From Actinomycetota bacterium (GTDB lineage: Bacteria > Actinomycetota > Thermoleophilia > RBG-16-64-13): a stretch of 6,098 nt of DNA. Location: assembly GCA_003157225.1 (NCBI GenBank), contig PMIZ01000169.1, positions 1 through 6,098 on the forward strand, read 5' to 3'. A program made the translations under genes and the position numbers. Positions 1-5,783 of this stretch are shown here, in pieces. Position 1 is the first letter of the stretch; each line of letters opens with the position of its first letter. The notes under the pieces were generated by a model, which saw only the letters and a program-made list of their open reading frames with translations, did not search any database and was not told where the DNA came from.

Positions 1-1
1 C

Positions 2-523
2 GTCACCTTCTTCTTCAACGGCGGACGCGAGGAGCCCTTCCCCGGGGAGACGCGGCGGCTCATTCCTTCTCCCAAAGAGGTGGATACCTACGATCAGAAG
101 CCGGCTATGAGCGCCTACGAGGTGGCCGATTGCCTGGAGCGCACCATCGCTGAGCAGCCGTTCGACTTTGTGGTGCTCAATTTCGCCAACCCCGACATGG
201 TCGGCCATACCGGCAACCTCGCCGCCACCATCCAGGCCGTGGAGATTGTCGACCGGTGCCTCGGCAGGGCGCTCCGCGTACTGGAGGGAGAGGGCGCGAA
301 GGTGATAGTGACCGCCGACCATGGCAACGCTGAGGAGATGCTGGAATCGGACGGAACTATCGATACGGCGCACAGCCTTGGAAGGGTGCCGTTGTTGGTG
401 CTGGCCGCCTGTTCGCCTCTCCGCGAGGGAGCTGGTCTGTCCGACGTGGCGCCGACTCTCCTCTCCTTCCTGGGCCTGGAGGCCCCTCCGGAAATGAGCG
501 GCAGGTCCCTTTGCTCAGGATGA
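2..523 (+). CDS. gpmI: 2,3-bisphosphoglycerate-independent phosphoglycerate mutase, C-terminal part (5' end outside window)
   Basis: This enzyme interconverts 3- and 2-phosphoglycerate in cytoplasmic glycolysis and gluconeogenesis using two metal ions (usually Mn2+) and no bisphosphoglycerate cofactor. The reading frame is open from base 2, so the start lies upstream. The 173 visible codons are about one third of the usual ~510 residues. The segment opens with VTFFFNGG, characteristic of the family. It then has NPDMVGHTGN (visible residues 63-72), TADHGN (104-109) and TAHSLGRVP (122-130). By family knowledge the Asp65, His69 and His124 equivalents bind one metal, and Asp106-His107 bind the other together with N-terminal residues not seen here. 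The tail (SDVAPTLLSFLGL, then EMSGRSL) is the normal family ending, so the 3' end is intact. In many bacteria gpmI sits in a glycolytic cluster with eno or secG nearby, which agrees with the next gene. Identification is secure. Confidence 0.96.
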   Translation, partial: VTFFFNGGREEPFPGETRRLIPSPKEVDTYDQKPAMSAYEVADCLERTIAEQPFDFVVLNFANPDMVGHTGNLAATIQAVEIVDRCLGRALRVLEGEGAKVIVTADHGNAEEMLESDGTIDTAHSLGRVPLLVLAACSPLREGAGLSDVAPTLLSFLGLEAPPEMSGRSLCSG

Positions 524-641
524 ATAGGGATCTTGTGTATACAAAAAGCTTGCCGTCGGTGGTAACTTACCTTCAACGAGAGAGGTCGCGGCCCGCGATG
601 GGCCCCAGGGTTCACAGAGGTCACAAGAGAGAGGGAGAGCG

Positions 642-860
642 GTGAAGTACGTTCTGGTCGGGGTGGATATCATCCTAGGTCTTGCTGTGTTGCTGCTCAT
701 CTTTCTCCACTCGGGGAAAGATGCGGGGCTGTCCACCACCTTTGGAGGTTCCGGTACTTTCGGCGGCAGCGGGGTGGTACAGAAGAACCTCGACCGCCTG
801 ACGGTCGCCTGCGCCGTCGGCTTCTTCGCGGTTTCCATCGCACTCGCCTACATCATCTAG
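642..860 (+). CDS. secG: Preprotein translocase subunit SecG
   Basis: SecG is the small accessory subunit of the SecYEG channel that exports unfolded proteins across the cytoplasmic membrane. The 72-residue product has the family's normal size and plan. A first membrane helix lies at about residues 3-22, followed by the conserved cytoplasmic stretch LHSGKDAGLS (22-31). Next comes a Gly/Ser/Phe-rich loop with two FGGSG copies (34-38 and 40-44), and then a second helix at about 52-72. The GTG start is supported by a purine-rich GAGGGAG at 631-637, spaced 4 nt from the codon. The gene lies 118 nt after gpmI and 114 nt before oppA. I see no convincing promoter or terminator on either side, so it may be co-transcribed with gpmI. 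The placement of secG behind glycolytic genes is a known arrangement in Gram-positive bacteria. Confidence 0.93.
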   Translation: MKYVLVGVDIILGLAVLLLIFLHSGKDAGLSTTFGGSGTFGGSGVVQKNLDRLTVACAVGFFAVSIALAYII

Positions 861-897
861 AGAGACGTAGCGCTGCAGCCGAGTCGCACAAAAGTGT

Positions 898-906
898 AAG
901 GGAGGT
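898..906 (+). promoter_or_regulatory. Orphan Shine-Dalgarno-like sequence in the oppA leader
   Basis: AAGGGAGGT is strongly complementary to the 3' end of 16S rRNA, but no ATG, GTG or TTG follows at normal spacing. The next candidate codon is TTG 927, 20 nt away. Downstream of this site the leader contains the in-frame-looking triplets GTC TAA rather than a start. It could be a ribosome standby site, a relic of a lost leader peptide, or chance. The sequence match is seen directly; any function is inference. Confidence 0.3.
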
Positions 907-910
907 TACC

Positions 911-935
911 GTCTAAAGCCGAGAGCTTGAGAGAC
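911..935 (+). other. Possible hairpin in the oppA 5' leader
   Basis: TCTAAAGC (912-919) can pair with GCTTGAGA (925-932) across a five-base loop CGAGA. This gives an 8-bp stem with one A-G mismatch; a shifted outer pairing GTCT/AGAC (911-914 with 932-935) is also possible. The stem lies between the orphan Shine-Dalgarno-like site and the real oppA ribosome-binding site. It is too weak and lacks a U-run, so it is not a terminator. A role in controlling oppA translation or mRNA stability is possible but not shown. Confidence 0.3.
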
Positions 936-957
936 AGGCGTTGGGCTCACGCTACTG

Positions 958-965
958 AAGGAGGG
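958..965 (+). promoter_or_regulatory. Ribosome-binding site that fixes the oppA start
   Basis: AAGGAGGG lies 9 nt before TTG 975 and is the best Shine-Dalgarno match near this gene. It selects TTG 975 over the in-frame upstream TTG 927. The upstream start would add 16 residues in front of a typical lipoprotein signal peptide and would place this site inside the coding region. Confidence 0.85.
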
Positions 966-974
966 AAGAATCTG

Positions 975-2684
975 TTGGTCAAGAAGCGCATATGGCTCGT
1001 CCTGACCCTCGCGATTGTCCTGAGCGCGGCAGTCTTGGCGCTGGCGGCCTGTGGGGGCGCCGGAGGTGGTAGGGCCGGCGGAACCCTGAATGTCTTCATT
1101 AGTGAGCCGGCCTACATCGACCCCAACCTGGTGGTTGAGAGCGAGGGCGGTCAGGTGGATTATGCCCTGTTCGAGGGCCTCACCAAATTCAACCAAAAGA
1201 CTTTGGCGCTCGAGCCCGGTGTTGCGGAGAGTTGGAAGAGCAACGCCGATGCGACAGTCTGGACGTTCAATCTTAAACACGGCACCAAGTTTCACAACGG
1301 CCGCGAGGTGGTGGCAGGAGACTTCAAGTACTCGTGGGAACGTCTGTGCAACCCCAAGAACGAATCGCAGTACTCTGGTCTCCTGAACATGATCAAGGGG
1401 TATGACGAGTTCGTGGCCGCCAACACTCCTCCGGCGGCGGCGTCGACGACGGCGGGCGAGACCACGACAACGGCTGCCGTGACTGCGACAACGGCGGCCC
1501 CGGCGGTGACGGAGATCAGTGGCATCAAGGTGGTGGACAACTACACCCTCGAGGTCACCATGACCAAGCCCTTTGCCGAATTCCCGCTTGTTGTGGGTGT
1601 GATTGACACCGCTCCGGTACCCAAGGAAGAGCTCGACACAGAAGCCAAAGCCAAGGCCTTCGCTCTCATGCCCATCGGCAACGGGCCCTTCAAAATGGCC
1701 GAACCGTGGAAGAGCGGGCAGTACATCAAGGTAGTGAGGTTTGAGGACTACTCCGGCACCAAGCCGAAGATCGACGGAGTGAACTTCAAGATCTACGCCG
1801 ACGCGCAGACTGCCTGGGTCGACTTCCAGGCGGGCACCCTGGATTGGACGGTGATTCCTCCGGGGCAGTACAAGTCGTCCGTCACCCAGTATGGGTTGGC
1901 CGATGACGGCCTGACGTCCAATCCTGGCAAACAGGTTGAGAATGGCGCCGAGCCATCGGCGTACTTCCTGACGATGAACAACAACGATGACCTAATGAAG
2001 AATGCCGACCTGCGGCGCGCCATCTCGCTGGCCATCAACCGGCAGGCCATCTGCGACGTGGTCTGGGAGGGCACTCGGAAGCCCGCTACCAGTTGCGTCC
2101 CGGCGAGCATCCCCGGCTACGAAGCGAATGCTTGGCAGTACTGCCGCTACGATGTCGAAGCGGCGAAGGCCATGCTTGCAACCGCCGGCTATCCGGGCGG
2201 CGCCGGCCTGCCCACCATCAAGCTGAGCTTCAACTCCGGGGCTCTTCACGAGCAGGTCATGCAGCTTGTGCAGGCCGATCTGAAGGCGATCGGCATTAAC
2301 ACTGAGTTTGACACCAGCGATGCGCCGACGTTCTATGGCAAACTGTCCGATGGGAAATTCCAGATCGCCCGGTGCGGTTTTGGAGTCGACTACCCGAGCA
2401 TCGACGACTATATGACCCCGGTGTTCGGTGCGGATTCGGGCTCGAATTACGACAAGTTCAAAGATGCGGCAATCCAGCAGGAGATGGCCGACGCCCGGGC
2501 GATCCTCGACGACGACAAGCGCCTGGCTGCTTGGAAGAAGATCGTCAAGGAGATCGGAGACATCTGCCCCGACGTTCCCATAGCGGTGTACGCGCATGAG
2601 AGGGTAACGTCCTCGCGGGTACACAACCTTACGTGCAGCCCACTGCTGCTGCTGGACCTGACAGACTGTTGGATCTCCCAGTAG
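975..2684 (+). CDS. oppA: ABC transporter solute-binding lipoprotein, oligopeptide/dipeptide family (SBP_bac_5)
   Basis: This is the extracytoplasmic receptor of the importer, expected to bind peptides (or another small solute of the family 5 range) and pass them to OppB/OppC. From TTG 975 the product has 569 residues. MVKKR and a hydrophobic stretch lead to a lipobox LAAC with the lipidated Cys at 26, followed by a Gly-rich linker. The mature part starts GGTLNV (35-40) and has family hallmarks: WTFNLKHGTKFHNG (96-109), ISGIKVVDNYTLEV (181-194), NGPFK (236-240), LRRAISLAINRQAI (346-359) and a C-terminal LDLTDCW. A Thr/Ala-rich low-complexity stretch (about 151-180) interrupts the domain just before ISGIKVV, where homologues I know have only a short turn. 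Eight cysteines besides Cys26 are present (125, 360, 374, 390, 467, 531, 554, 565), unusually many for an exported binding protein. Two hairpins follow the gene. The family is secure; peptide specificity is inferred from the operon only. Confidence 0.92.
   Translation: MVKKRIWLVLTLAIVLSAAVLALAACGGAGGGRAGGTLNVFISEPAYIDPNLVVESEGGQVDYALFEGLTKFNQKTLALEPGVAESWKSNADATVWTFNLKHGTKFHNGREVVAGDFKYSWERLCNPKNESQYSGLLNMIKGYDEFVAANTPPAAASTTAGETTTTAAVTATTAAPAVTEISGIKVVDNYTLEVTMTKPFAEFPLVVGVIDTAPVPKEELDTEAKAKAFALMPIGNGPFKMAEPWKSGQYIKVVRFEDYSGTKPKIDGVNFKIYADAQTAWVDFQAGTLDWTVIPPGQYKSSVTQYGLADDGLTSNPGKQVENGAEPSAYFLTMNNNDDLMKNADLRRAISLAINRQAICDVVWEGTRKPATSCVPASIPGYEANAWQYCRYDVEAAKAMLATAGYPGGAGLPTIKLSFNSGALHEQVMQLVQADLKAIGINTEFDTSDAPTFYGKLSDGKFQIARCGFGVDYPSIDDYMTPVFGADSGSNYDKFKDAAIQQEMADARAILDDDKRLAAWKKIVKEIGDICPDVPIAVYAHERVTSSRVHNLTCSPLLLLDLTDCWISQ
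1465..1499 (+). repeat. Imperfect 21-bp-period tandem repeat within oppA encoding Thr/Ala
   Basis: CGACAACGGCTGCC (1465-1478) recurs as CGACAACGGCGGCC (1486-1499) with one mismatch, at a 21-bp period. The encoded protein shows a matching seven-residue near-repeat (TTTAAVT, then ATTAAPA). The repeat keeps the reading frame and lies in the low-complexity insertion at codons about 151-180. Its length is likely to vary between relatives by slippage or unequal duplication; that part is inference. Confidence 0.6.
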
Positions 2685-2720
2685 GCGACTTAGCGCTGGT
2701 CTGACTCTAGACGAAGTCGC
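2685..2720 (+). other. Inverted repeat immediately after the oppA stop codon
   Basis: GCGACTT (2685-2691), directly after the TAG stop, is perfectly complementary to AAGTCGC (2714-2720). An inner pair GTCT (2699-2702) and AGAC (2709-2712) can form within it around a six-base loop. No T-run follows, only GAAATTGTG, so termination here is unlikely. A structure at this place could protect the 3' end of a processed oppA mRNA, as is known for binding-protein genes in other importer operons. Confidence 0.45.
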
Positions 2721-2746
2721 GAAATTGTGAGAATGAGTACTCAACG

Positions 2747-2786
2747 AGCGGCAGGATGCCTTTCGGGACATCCTGCCGCTTCTCTT
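2747..2786 (+). terminator. Strong hairpin between oppA and oppB, likely partial terminator or mRNA stabiliser
   Basis: AGCGGCAGGATG (2747-2758) pairs perfectly with CATCCTGCCGCT (2769-2780), a 12-bp GC-rich stem around a ten-base loop. It is followed by TCTCTT, a weak U-tract. The next gene, oppB, starts only 30 nt after the stem and belongs to the same importer, so full termination would make little sense. The best reading is a leaky terminator and/or 3' stabilising structure. Either would give more OppA than membrane complex, the ratio usually needed for binding proteins. Confidence 0.75.
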
Positions 2787-2796
2787 GCCCATGCTT

Positions 2797-2811
2797 CGAC
2801 TGAGCGAGTCG
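2797..2811 (+). promoter_or_regulatory. Small hairpin over the oppB ribosome-binding region
   Basis: CGACT (2797-2801) is complementary to AGTCG (2807-2811), with GAGCG as the loop, ending four bases before the oppB ATG. The only Shine-Dalgarno-like purines before oppB (GAGCGAG, 2802-2808) lie in its loop and 3' arm. The stem is short, so an effect on oppB translation is possible but uncertain. Confidence 0.35.
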
Positions 2812-2815
2812 GCCG

Positions 2816-3787
2816 ATGTTGACCTATATCGGCCGCAGGATCCTTCAGATGATCCCCGTCTTCATCGGGGTGAGCATCATCATGTTCCTCGTGCGCTCGC
2901 CTTCTGTCGTGCCGGGCGACCCCGTGCGGATGATCGCGGGTGAGCGCAACATAACGCCAGAAGTGCGGGCGGTGGTCACGCAGAAATACGGGCTGGACAA
3001 GCCCATCTACGTTCAGTACTACCGGTATATGGGAGCGCTGCTCCAGGGCGATCTGGGGGAGTCGTACCAGGACCAGAGGCCGGTGCTGGACATCCTGTTG
3101 GAGAACTTCCCCAACACTCTGGTCCTCGCGATTGTGGCCATCCTGATCGAAACGGCGTTCGGGCTTGCCGCGGGGATTCTCTCTGCTGTGAAGCGGTACT
3201 CTTTCTGGGATGTGCTGGTCACCCTCAGCACTTCGATGTTGGTAGCGCTCCCTGTATTCTGGCTGGGCTTGCTGCTCAAGCTGCTCTTCGCTGTCAAGTT
3301 CAAGCAATGGGGCTTGCCGAGCCTCCCTCCGAGCGGCATGTCCGGGGATGGTTCCCCGGTTGTGCTGCATCTCATCTTGCCGGCCGTCACCCTGGCCTCG
3401 GTCTCGACCGCATACGCGGCCAGGATCATGCGCAGCCAGCTTCTTGAGGTCATGGGGCAGGATTACATGCGGACGGCCGCTGCCAAGGGTCTCAGCGGCA
3501 GACAGGTCATCTGGAAACACGGCCTGAAGAACGCCATGATCCCGGTAGTGACCTTTCTTGGCCTGGATCTCGGCGCCATGGTGGGGGGCACTATTCTCAC
3601 GGAAGCCGTGTTCAACTGGCCGGGGGTGGGATTCACGATATACAGGGCCATCACCCTGCGGGACTGGCCCGTCGTTACCGGAGGCGTTGTCATCATTGTG
3701 GTCTTGGTGATGGTGATCAACCTGCTGGTGGATGTCAGCTACGCCTTCCTGGACCCGCGCATCAGGTACGGACATGCGGCGAAGTAG
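2816..3787 (+). CDS. oppB: Peptide ABC transporter permease, OppB type
   Basis: This is one of the two membrane subunits forming the import channel in the cytoplasmic membrane. The 323-residue length is typical. The start YIGRRILQMIPVFIGVSIIMF (from residue 4) is the classic OppB/DppB opening, with a first helix at about 10-27. It is followed by PGDPVR (33-38) and the conserved periplasmic part QKYGLDKP...QYYRYMGALLQGDLGES. Further membrane segments lie near 100-122, 134-160, 184-202, 238-262 and 284-308. The cytoplasmic EAA loop that docks on the ATPase is at about 216-240 (AAAKGLSGRQVIWKHGLKNA), and the ending YAFLDPRIRYG is typical. The ATG at 2816 has only a weak ribosome-binding sequence, partly within a small hairpin. 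The 3' end overlaps oppC. Opp and Dpp permeases cannot be told apart from sequence alone, so the symbol indicates family. Confidence 0.93.
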   Translation: MLTYIGRRILQMIPVFIGVSIIMFLVRSPSVVPGDPVRMIAGERNITPEVRAVVTQKYGLDKPIYVQYYRYMGALLQGDLGESYQDQRPVLDILLENFPNTLVLAIVAILIETAFGLAAGILSAVKRYSFWDVLVTLSTSMLVALPVFWLGLLLKLLFAVKFKQWGLPSLPPSGMSGDGSPVVLHLILPAVTLASVSTAYAARIMRSQLLEVMGQDYMRTAAAKGLSGRQVIWKHGLKNAMIPVVTFLGLDLGAMVGGTILTEAVFNWPGVGFTIYRAITLRDWPVVTGGVVIIVVLVMVINLLVDVSYAFLDPRIRYGHAAK

Positions 3788-4763
3788 AGAAGAGACTGGC
3801 TTGCAAAAAGAGCCGCCGTCAGAAGATGGCGTAGGTATGCCGTCTATCGGACCTGGGGGCCCTAGCGTGCCCCTGCCGATCTCGGAATTCGGCGGCAAAG
3901 GCCGTACGCTCCGCGGGGACGCCTGGCGGCGACTGTGCAAGAACAAGTTGGCGCTGGTCGCGCTGGGCTGGATCATCTTTGTCATCGTCATCGCGGTGAG
4001 CGCCGATCTCTGGGTGCCTCGAGTTCTCGGTAACCCCATCGAGATCGACACGACCACCGTGGCGCAGATGTCGCTGAACGCGCCCTCGAGTGCTCATCCT
4101 TTTGGGACTGACTTCGCCGGCCGGGATATCGCCTCCAGGGTGATATATGGCGCTCGGGTGTCGCTGATGGTCGGCGTTGTGGCCGTCGCGATCATGGTTC
4201 TTCTTGGTCTGATAGCGGGAGCGTTCGCCGCTTACTACGGCGGTTGGTGGGATGCCATCATCATGCGTACCGCGGACATCTTCTTCGCTTTTCCGTACAT
4301 ACTCTTTGCCATCGTGCTACTGGCCCTGCTGGGGAACGGCATCCAGAATGTCTTTATCGCCATAGGCATTCTGGGGTGGCCTAGCATTGCCCGGGTGTTC
4401 AGAGGCTCGGTTCTTTTCGTGAAGGAGAATGAGTACGTGGACGCCGCCCGAGCCATGGGCGCGTCGACACCGCGGATAGTTTTCCGCCACATCATGCCGA
4501 ATGCCATCGCTCCGATAATTGTCTACGCCACGATGAGCGTCGGCGGGGCCATACTCACCGAAGCGGCCCTGAGCTTCTTGGGCATGGGCGTGCAATTACC
4601 CAAGCCCTCATGGGGCGGGATGTTGAGCGAAGCTCAGACCTACATGACTTCGGCGCCCTGGCTCATGCTCTATCCTGGTCTTGCCATCCTGACCACTGTG
4701 CTGGCCTTCGTGCTGCTCGGTGACGGCCTGCGCGATGCCCTCGACGTGAAGATGAAGGGGTGA
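3774..4763 (+). CDS. oppC: Peptide ABC transporter permease, OppC type
   Basis: This is the second membrane subunit, partner of OppB. Taken from ATG 3774 it has 329 residues. A Pro/Gly-rich cytoplasmic N-terminus (about 12-36) precedes the conserved WRRLCKNKLALVALGWI entry into the first helix (about 59-79). Next come the periplasmic HPFGTDFAGRDIASRVIYGARVSL (108-131) and further helices near 129-152, 163-187, 244-266 and 296-318. The EAA loop EYVDAARAMGASTPRIVFRH is at about 220-239. The family signature ALSFLGMGVQ then PSWGGML (265-284) and the ending LGDGLRDALD complete it. The start is uncertain. ATG 3774 has AGGT at 3764-3767, 6 nt upstream, and overlaps oppB by 14 nt. ATG 3732 (56-nt overlap), TTG 3801 and ATG 3837 are in frame; all differ only in the non-conserved N-terminus. 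Only 3 nt separate its stop from oppD. Confidence 0.92.
   Translation: MRRSREETGLQKEPPSEDGVGMPSIGPGGPSVPLPISEFGGKGRTLRGDAWRRLCKNKLALVALGWIIFVIVIAVSADLWVPRVLGNPIEIDTTTVAQMSLNAPSSAHPFGTDFAGRDIASRVIYGARVSLMVGVVAVAIMVLLGLIAGAFAAYYGGWWDAIIMRTADIFFAFPYILFAIVLLALLGNGIQNVFIAIGILGWPSIARVFRGSVLFVKENEYVDAARAMGASTPRIVFRHIMPNAIAPIIVYATMSVGGAILTEAALSFLGMGVQLPKPSWGGMLSEAQTYMTSAPWLMLYPGLAILTTVLAFVLLGDGLRDALDVKMKG
4755..4763 (+). promoter_or_regulatory. Ribosome-binding site of oppD inside the end of oppC
   Basis: AAGGGGTGA, overlapping the oppC stop, pairs well with the 16S rRNA 3' end (GGGGTGAT to AUCACCUCC with one wobble). It lies 3 nt before TTG 4767. It supports that non-ATG start and implies translational coupling of oppC and oppD. 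Confidence 0.7.
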
Positions 4764-4766
4764 TCG

Positions 4767-5783
4767 TTGGCGCCGCTTCTCGAAGTTGACGACCTGCACG
4801 TGCACTTTTTCACCCGAGACGGGGTGGTGAAGGCCGTAGACGGGGTGAGCTTCACCCTTGAGCCGGGGCGGACGCTTGGCATGGTCGGCGAGTCTGGGTC
4901 CGGGAAGTCGGTGACGGCGCTCTCGATCATGCGCCTTATCCCAGAGCCGCCTGGCAAGGTGGTGAGCGGCGACATCCGCTTCAAGGGGAGGAGTGTCCTG
5001 CAGATGAGCGAGAAAGAGCAGCGCGATATGCGCGGCAATCGGATCGCCATGATCTTTCAGGACCCCATGACCTCACTCAATCCGGTGTATCGGATCGGCA
5101 AGCAGATCGGTGAGCCTCTCCGCCTCCACAAGAACATGACCGGTAAGGAGTCTGTGGCGGCCGCGGCGGAGCTGCTGGGCCGAGTGGGCATACCGAGGCC
5201 CAAAGAGAGGGTTCGAGACTATCCTCACGAGTTCTCCGGGGGTATGCGGCAGAGGGCCATGATAGCCATGGCGCTCGCCTGCGGTCCCGATATCCTCATT
5301 GCCGACGAGCCCACGACAGCCCTGGACGTCACCATCCAGGCTCAGATTCTGGAGCTGATGCAGGAGATCCAGGCCCGCACGGAGTCGGCCATCATGATGA
5401 TCACCCACGACCTGGGTGTGGTGGCCGACATGGCCGACAATGTGCTGGTGATGTACGCGGGTAAGGCGGTTGAGTACGGCCCGGCCGACGAGGTCTTCTA
5501 CCGGCCGCTTCATCCCTACGCCTGGGGGCTGCTTGAAAGCCTGCCCCGGCACGACGTGGACGATAAAGGGAAGCTGTGCCCGATCAAGGGCCAGCCGCCC
5601 AGTCTCATCAACCTTCCGAGTGGCTGCTCGTTCAGCCCGCGTTGCGCCTATGCTCAAGACATCTGCCGCTCACAGGCCCCGCCACTTGCTGAGATCGACC
5701 CGGGCCACTCGTCCGCATGTCACTTCTCGGCAGACAAGCAGTTCATCGCTCAATCTCCGCGTTGCGCAATGGAGGGTCGCTAG
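4767..5783 (+). CDS. oppD: Peptide ABC transporter ATP-binding protein, OppD type, with C-terminal cysteine motif
   Basis: This is one of the two cytoplasmic ATPases that drive peptide import. The 338-residue product has all nucleotide-binding motifs in order: Walker A GESGSGKS (41-48), Q-loop Gln98 in [11 protein letters not shown], and signature FSGGMRQR (156-163). Walker B ILIADEP follows (176-182, catalytic Glu181), then the D-loop TALD (184-187) and switch His214 in MITHDLGVV. The C-terminal oligopeptide-transporter extension begins [12 protein letters not shown] (249-260). It contains Cys287, Cys293, Cys300 and Cys318, spaced C-x5-C-x6-C-x17-C. This pattern matches the [4Fe-4S] site known from structures of related Opp/Dpp ATPases; cluster binding here is inferred. 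The TTG start is backed by a good ribosome-binding site 3 nt upstream and begins directly at the conserved [11 protein letters not shown]. The stop codon abuts the oppF start. Opp versus Dpp naming is arbitrary. Confidence 0.94.
   Translation: MAPLLEVDDLHVHFFTRDGVVKAVDGVSFTLEPGRTLGMVGESGSGKSVTALSIMRLIPEPPGKVVSGDIRFKGRSVLQMSEKEQRDMRGNRIAMIFQDPMTSLNPVYRIGKQIGEPLRLHKNMTGKESVAAAAELLGRVGIPRPKERVRDYPHEFSGGMRQRAMIAMALACGPDILIADEPTTALDVTIQAQILELMQEIQARTESAIMMITHDLGVVADMADNVLVMYAGKAVEYGPADEVFYRPLHPYAWGLLESLPRHDVDDKGKLCPIKGQPPSLINLPSGCSFSPRCAYAQDICRSQAPPLAEIDPGHSSACHFSADKQFIAQSPRCAMEGR
5771..5777 (+). promoter_or_regulatory. Ribosome-binding site of oppF within the oppD 3' end
   Basis: GGAGGGT lies six bases before the oppF ATG and inside the last codons of oppD. 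It supports ATG 5784 and suggests the two ATPases are translated in a coupled way. Confidence 0.75.

Noticed and set aside
531..568. Possible promoter or operator around TGTATACA (536-543) upstream of secG
   Set aside because: The eight-base palindrome resembles a -10 box in part (TATACA), but no -35 element lies at suitable spacing. TAACTT at 563 also lacks a partner, so the support is insufficient.
590..604. Short inverted repeat GGCCC-GCGAT-GGGCC between gpmI and secG as a terminator
   Set aside because: The stem is only five pairs and is followed by CCAGGG rather than a T-run; common by chance in GC-rich DNA.
927..974. Sixteen-codon upstream extension of oppA from TTG 927
   Set aside because: It would put a charged stretch before an ideal lipoprotein signal peptide and absorb the strong ribosome-binding site at 958-965. 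The only other Shine-Dalgarno-like site is 20 nt away.
861..974. tRNA gene or known riboswitch in the secG-oppA gap
   Set aside because: No cloverleaf, no T-loop GTTCGAATC-like sequence and no conserved riboswitch core could be recognised; only simple hairpins are present.
1992..2792. Minus-strand open frame (266 codons) opposite the 3' half of oppA
   Set aside because: It has no family motifs, lies wholly opposite the conserved binding-protein gene and runs through the hairpin region; a shadow frame.
2741..4057. Long open frame on the minus strand (438 codons) opposite oppB and early oppC
   Set aside because: Its protein is rich in Arg, His, Asp and Gln without recognisable domains, and it mirrors two well-conserved permease genes. 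It is best explained as a by-product of GC-rich codon use on the other strand.
5073..5657. Minus-strand open frame (194 codons) opposite oppD
   Set aside because: It is the antisense image of the ATPase motifs, with a His/Gln/Arg-rich composition and no recognisable domain.
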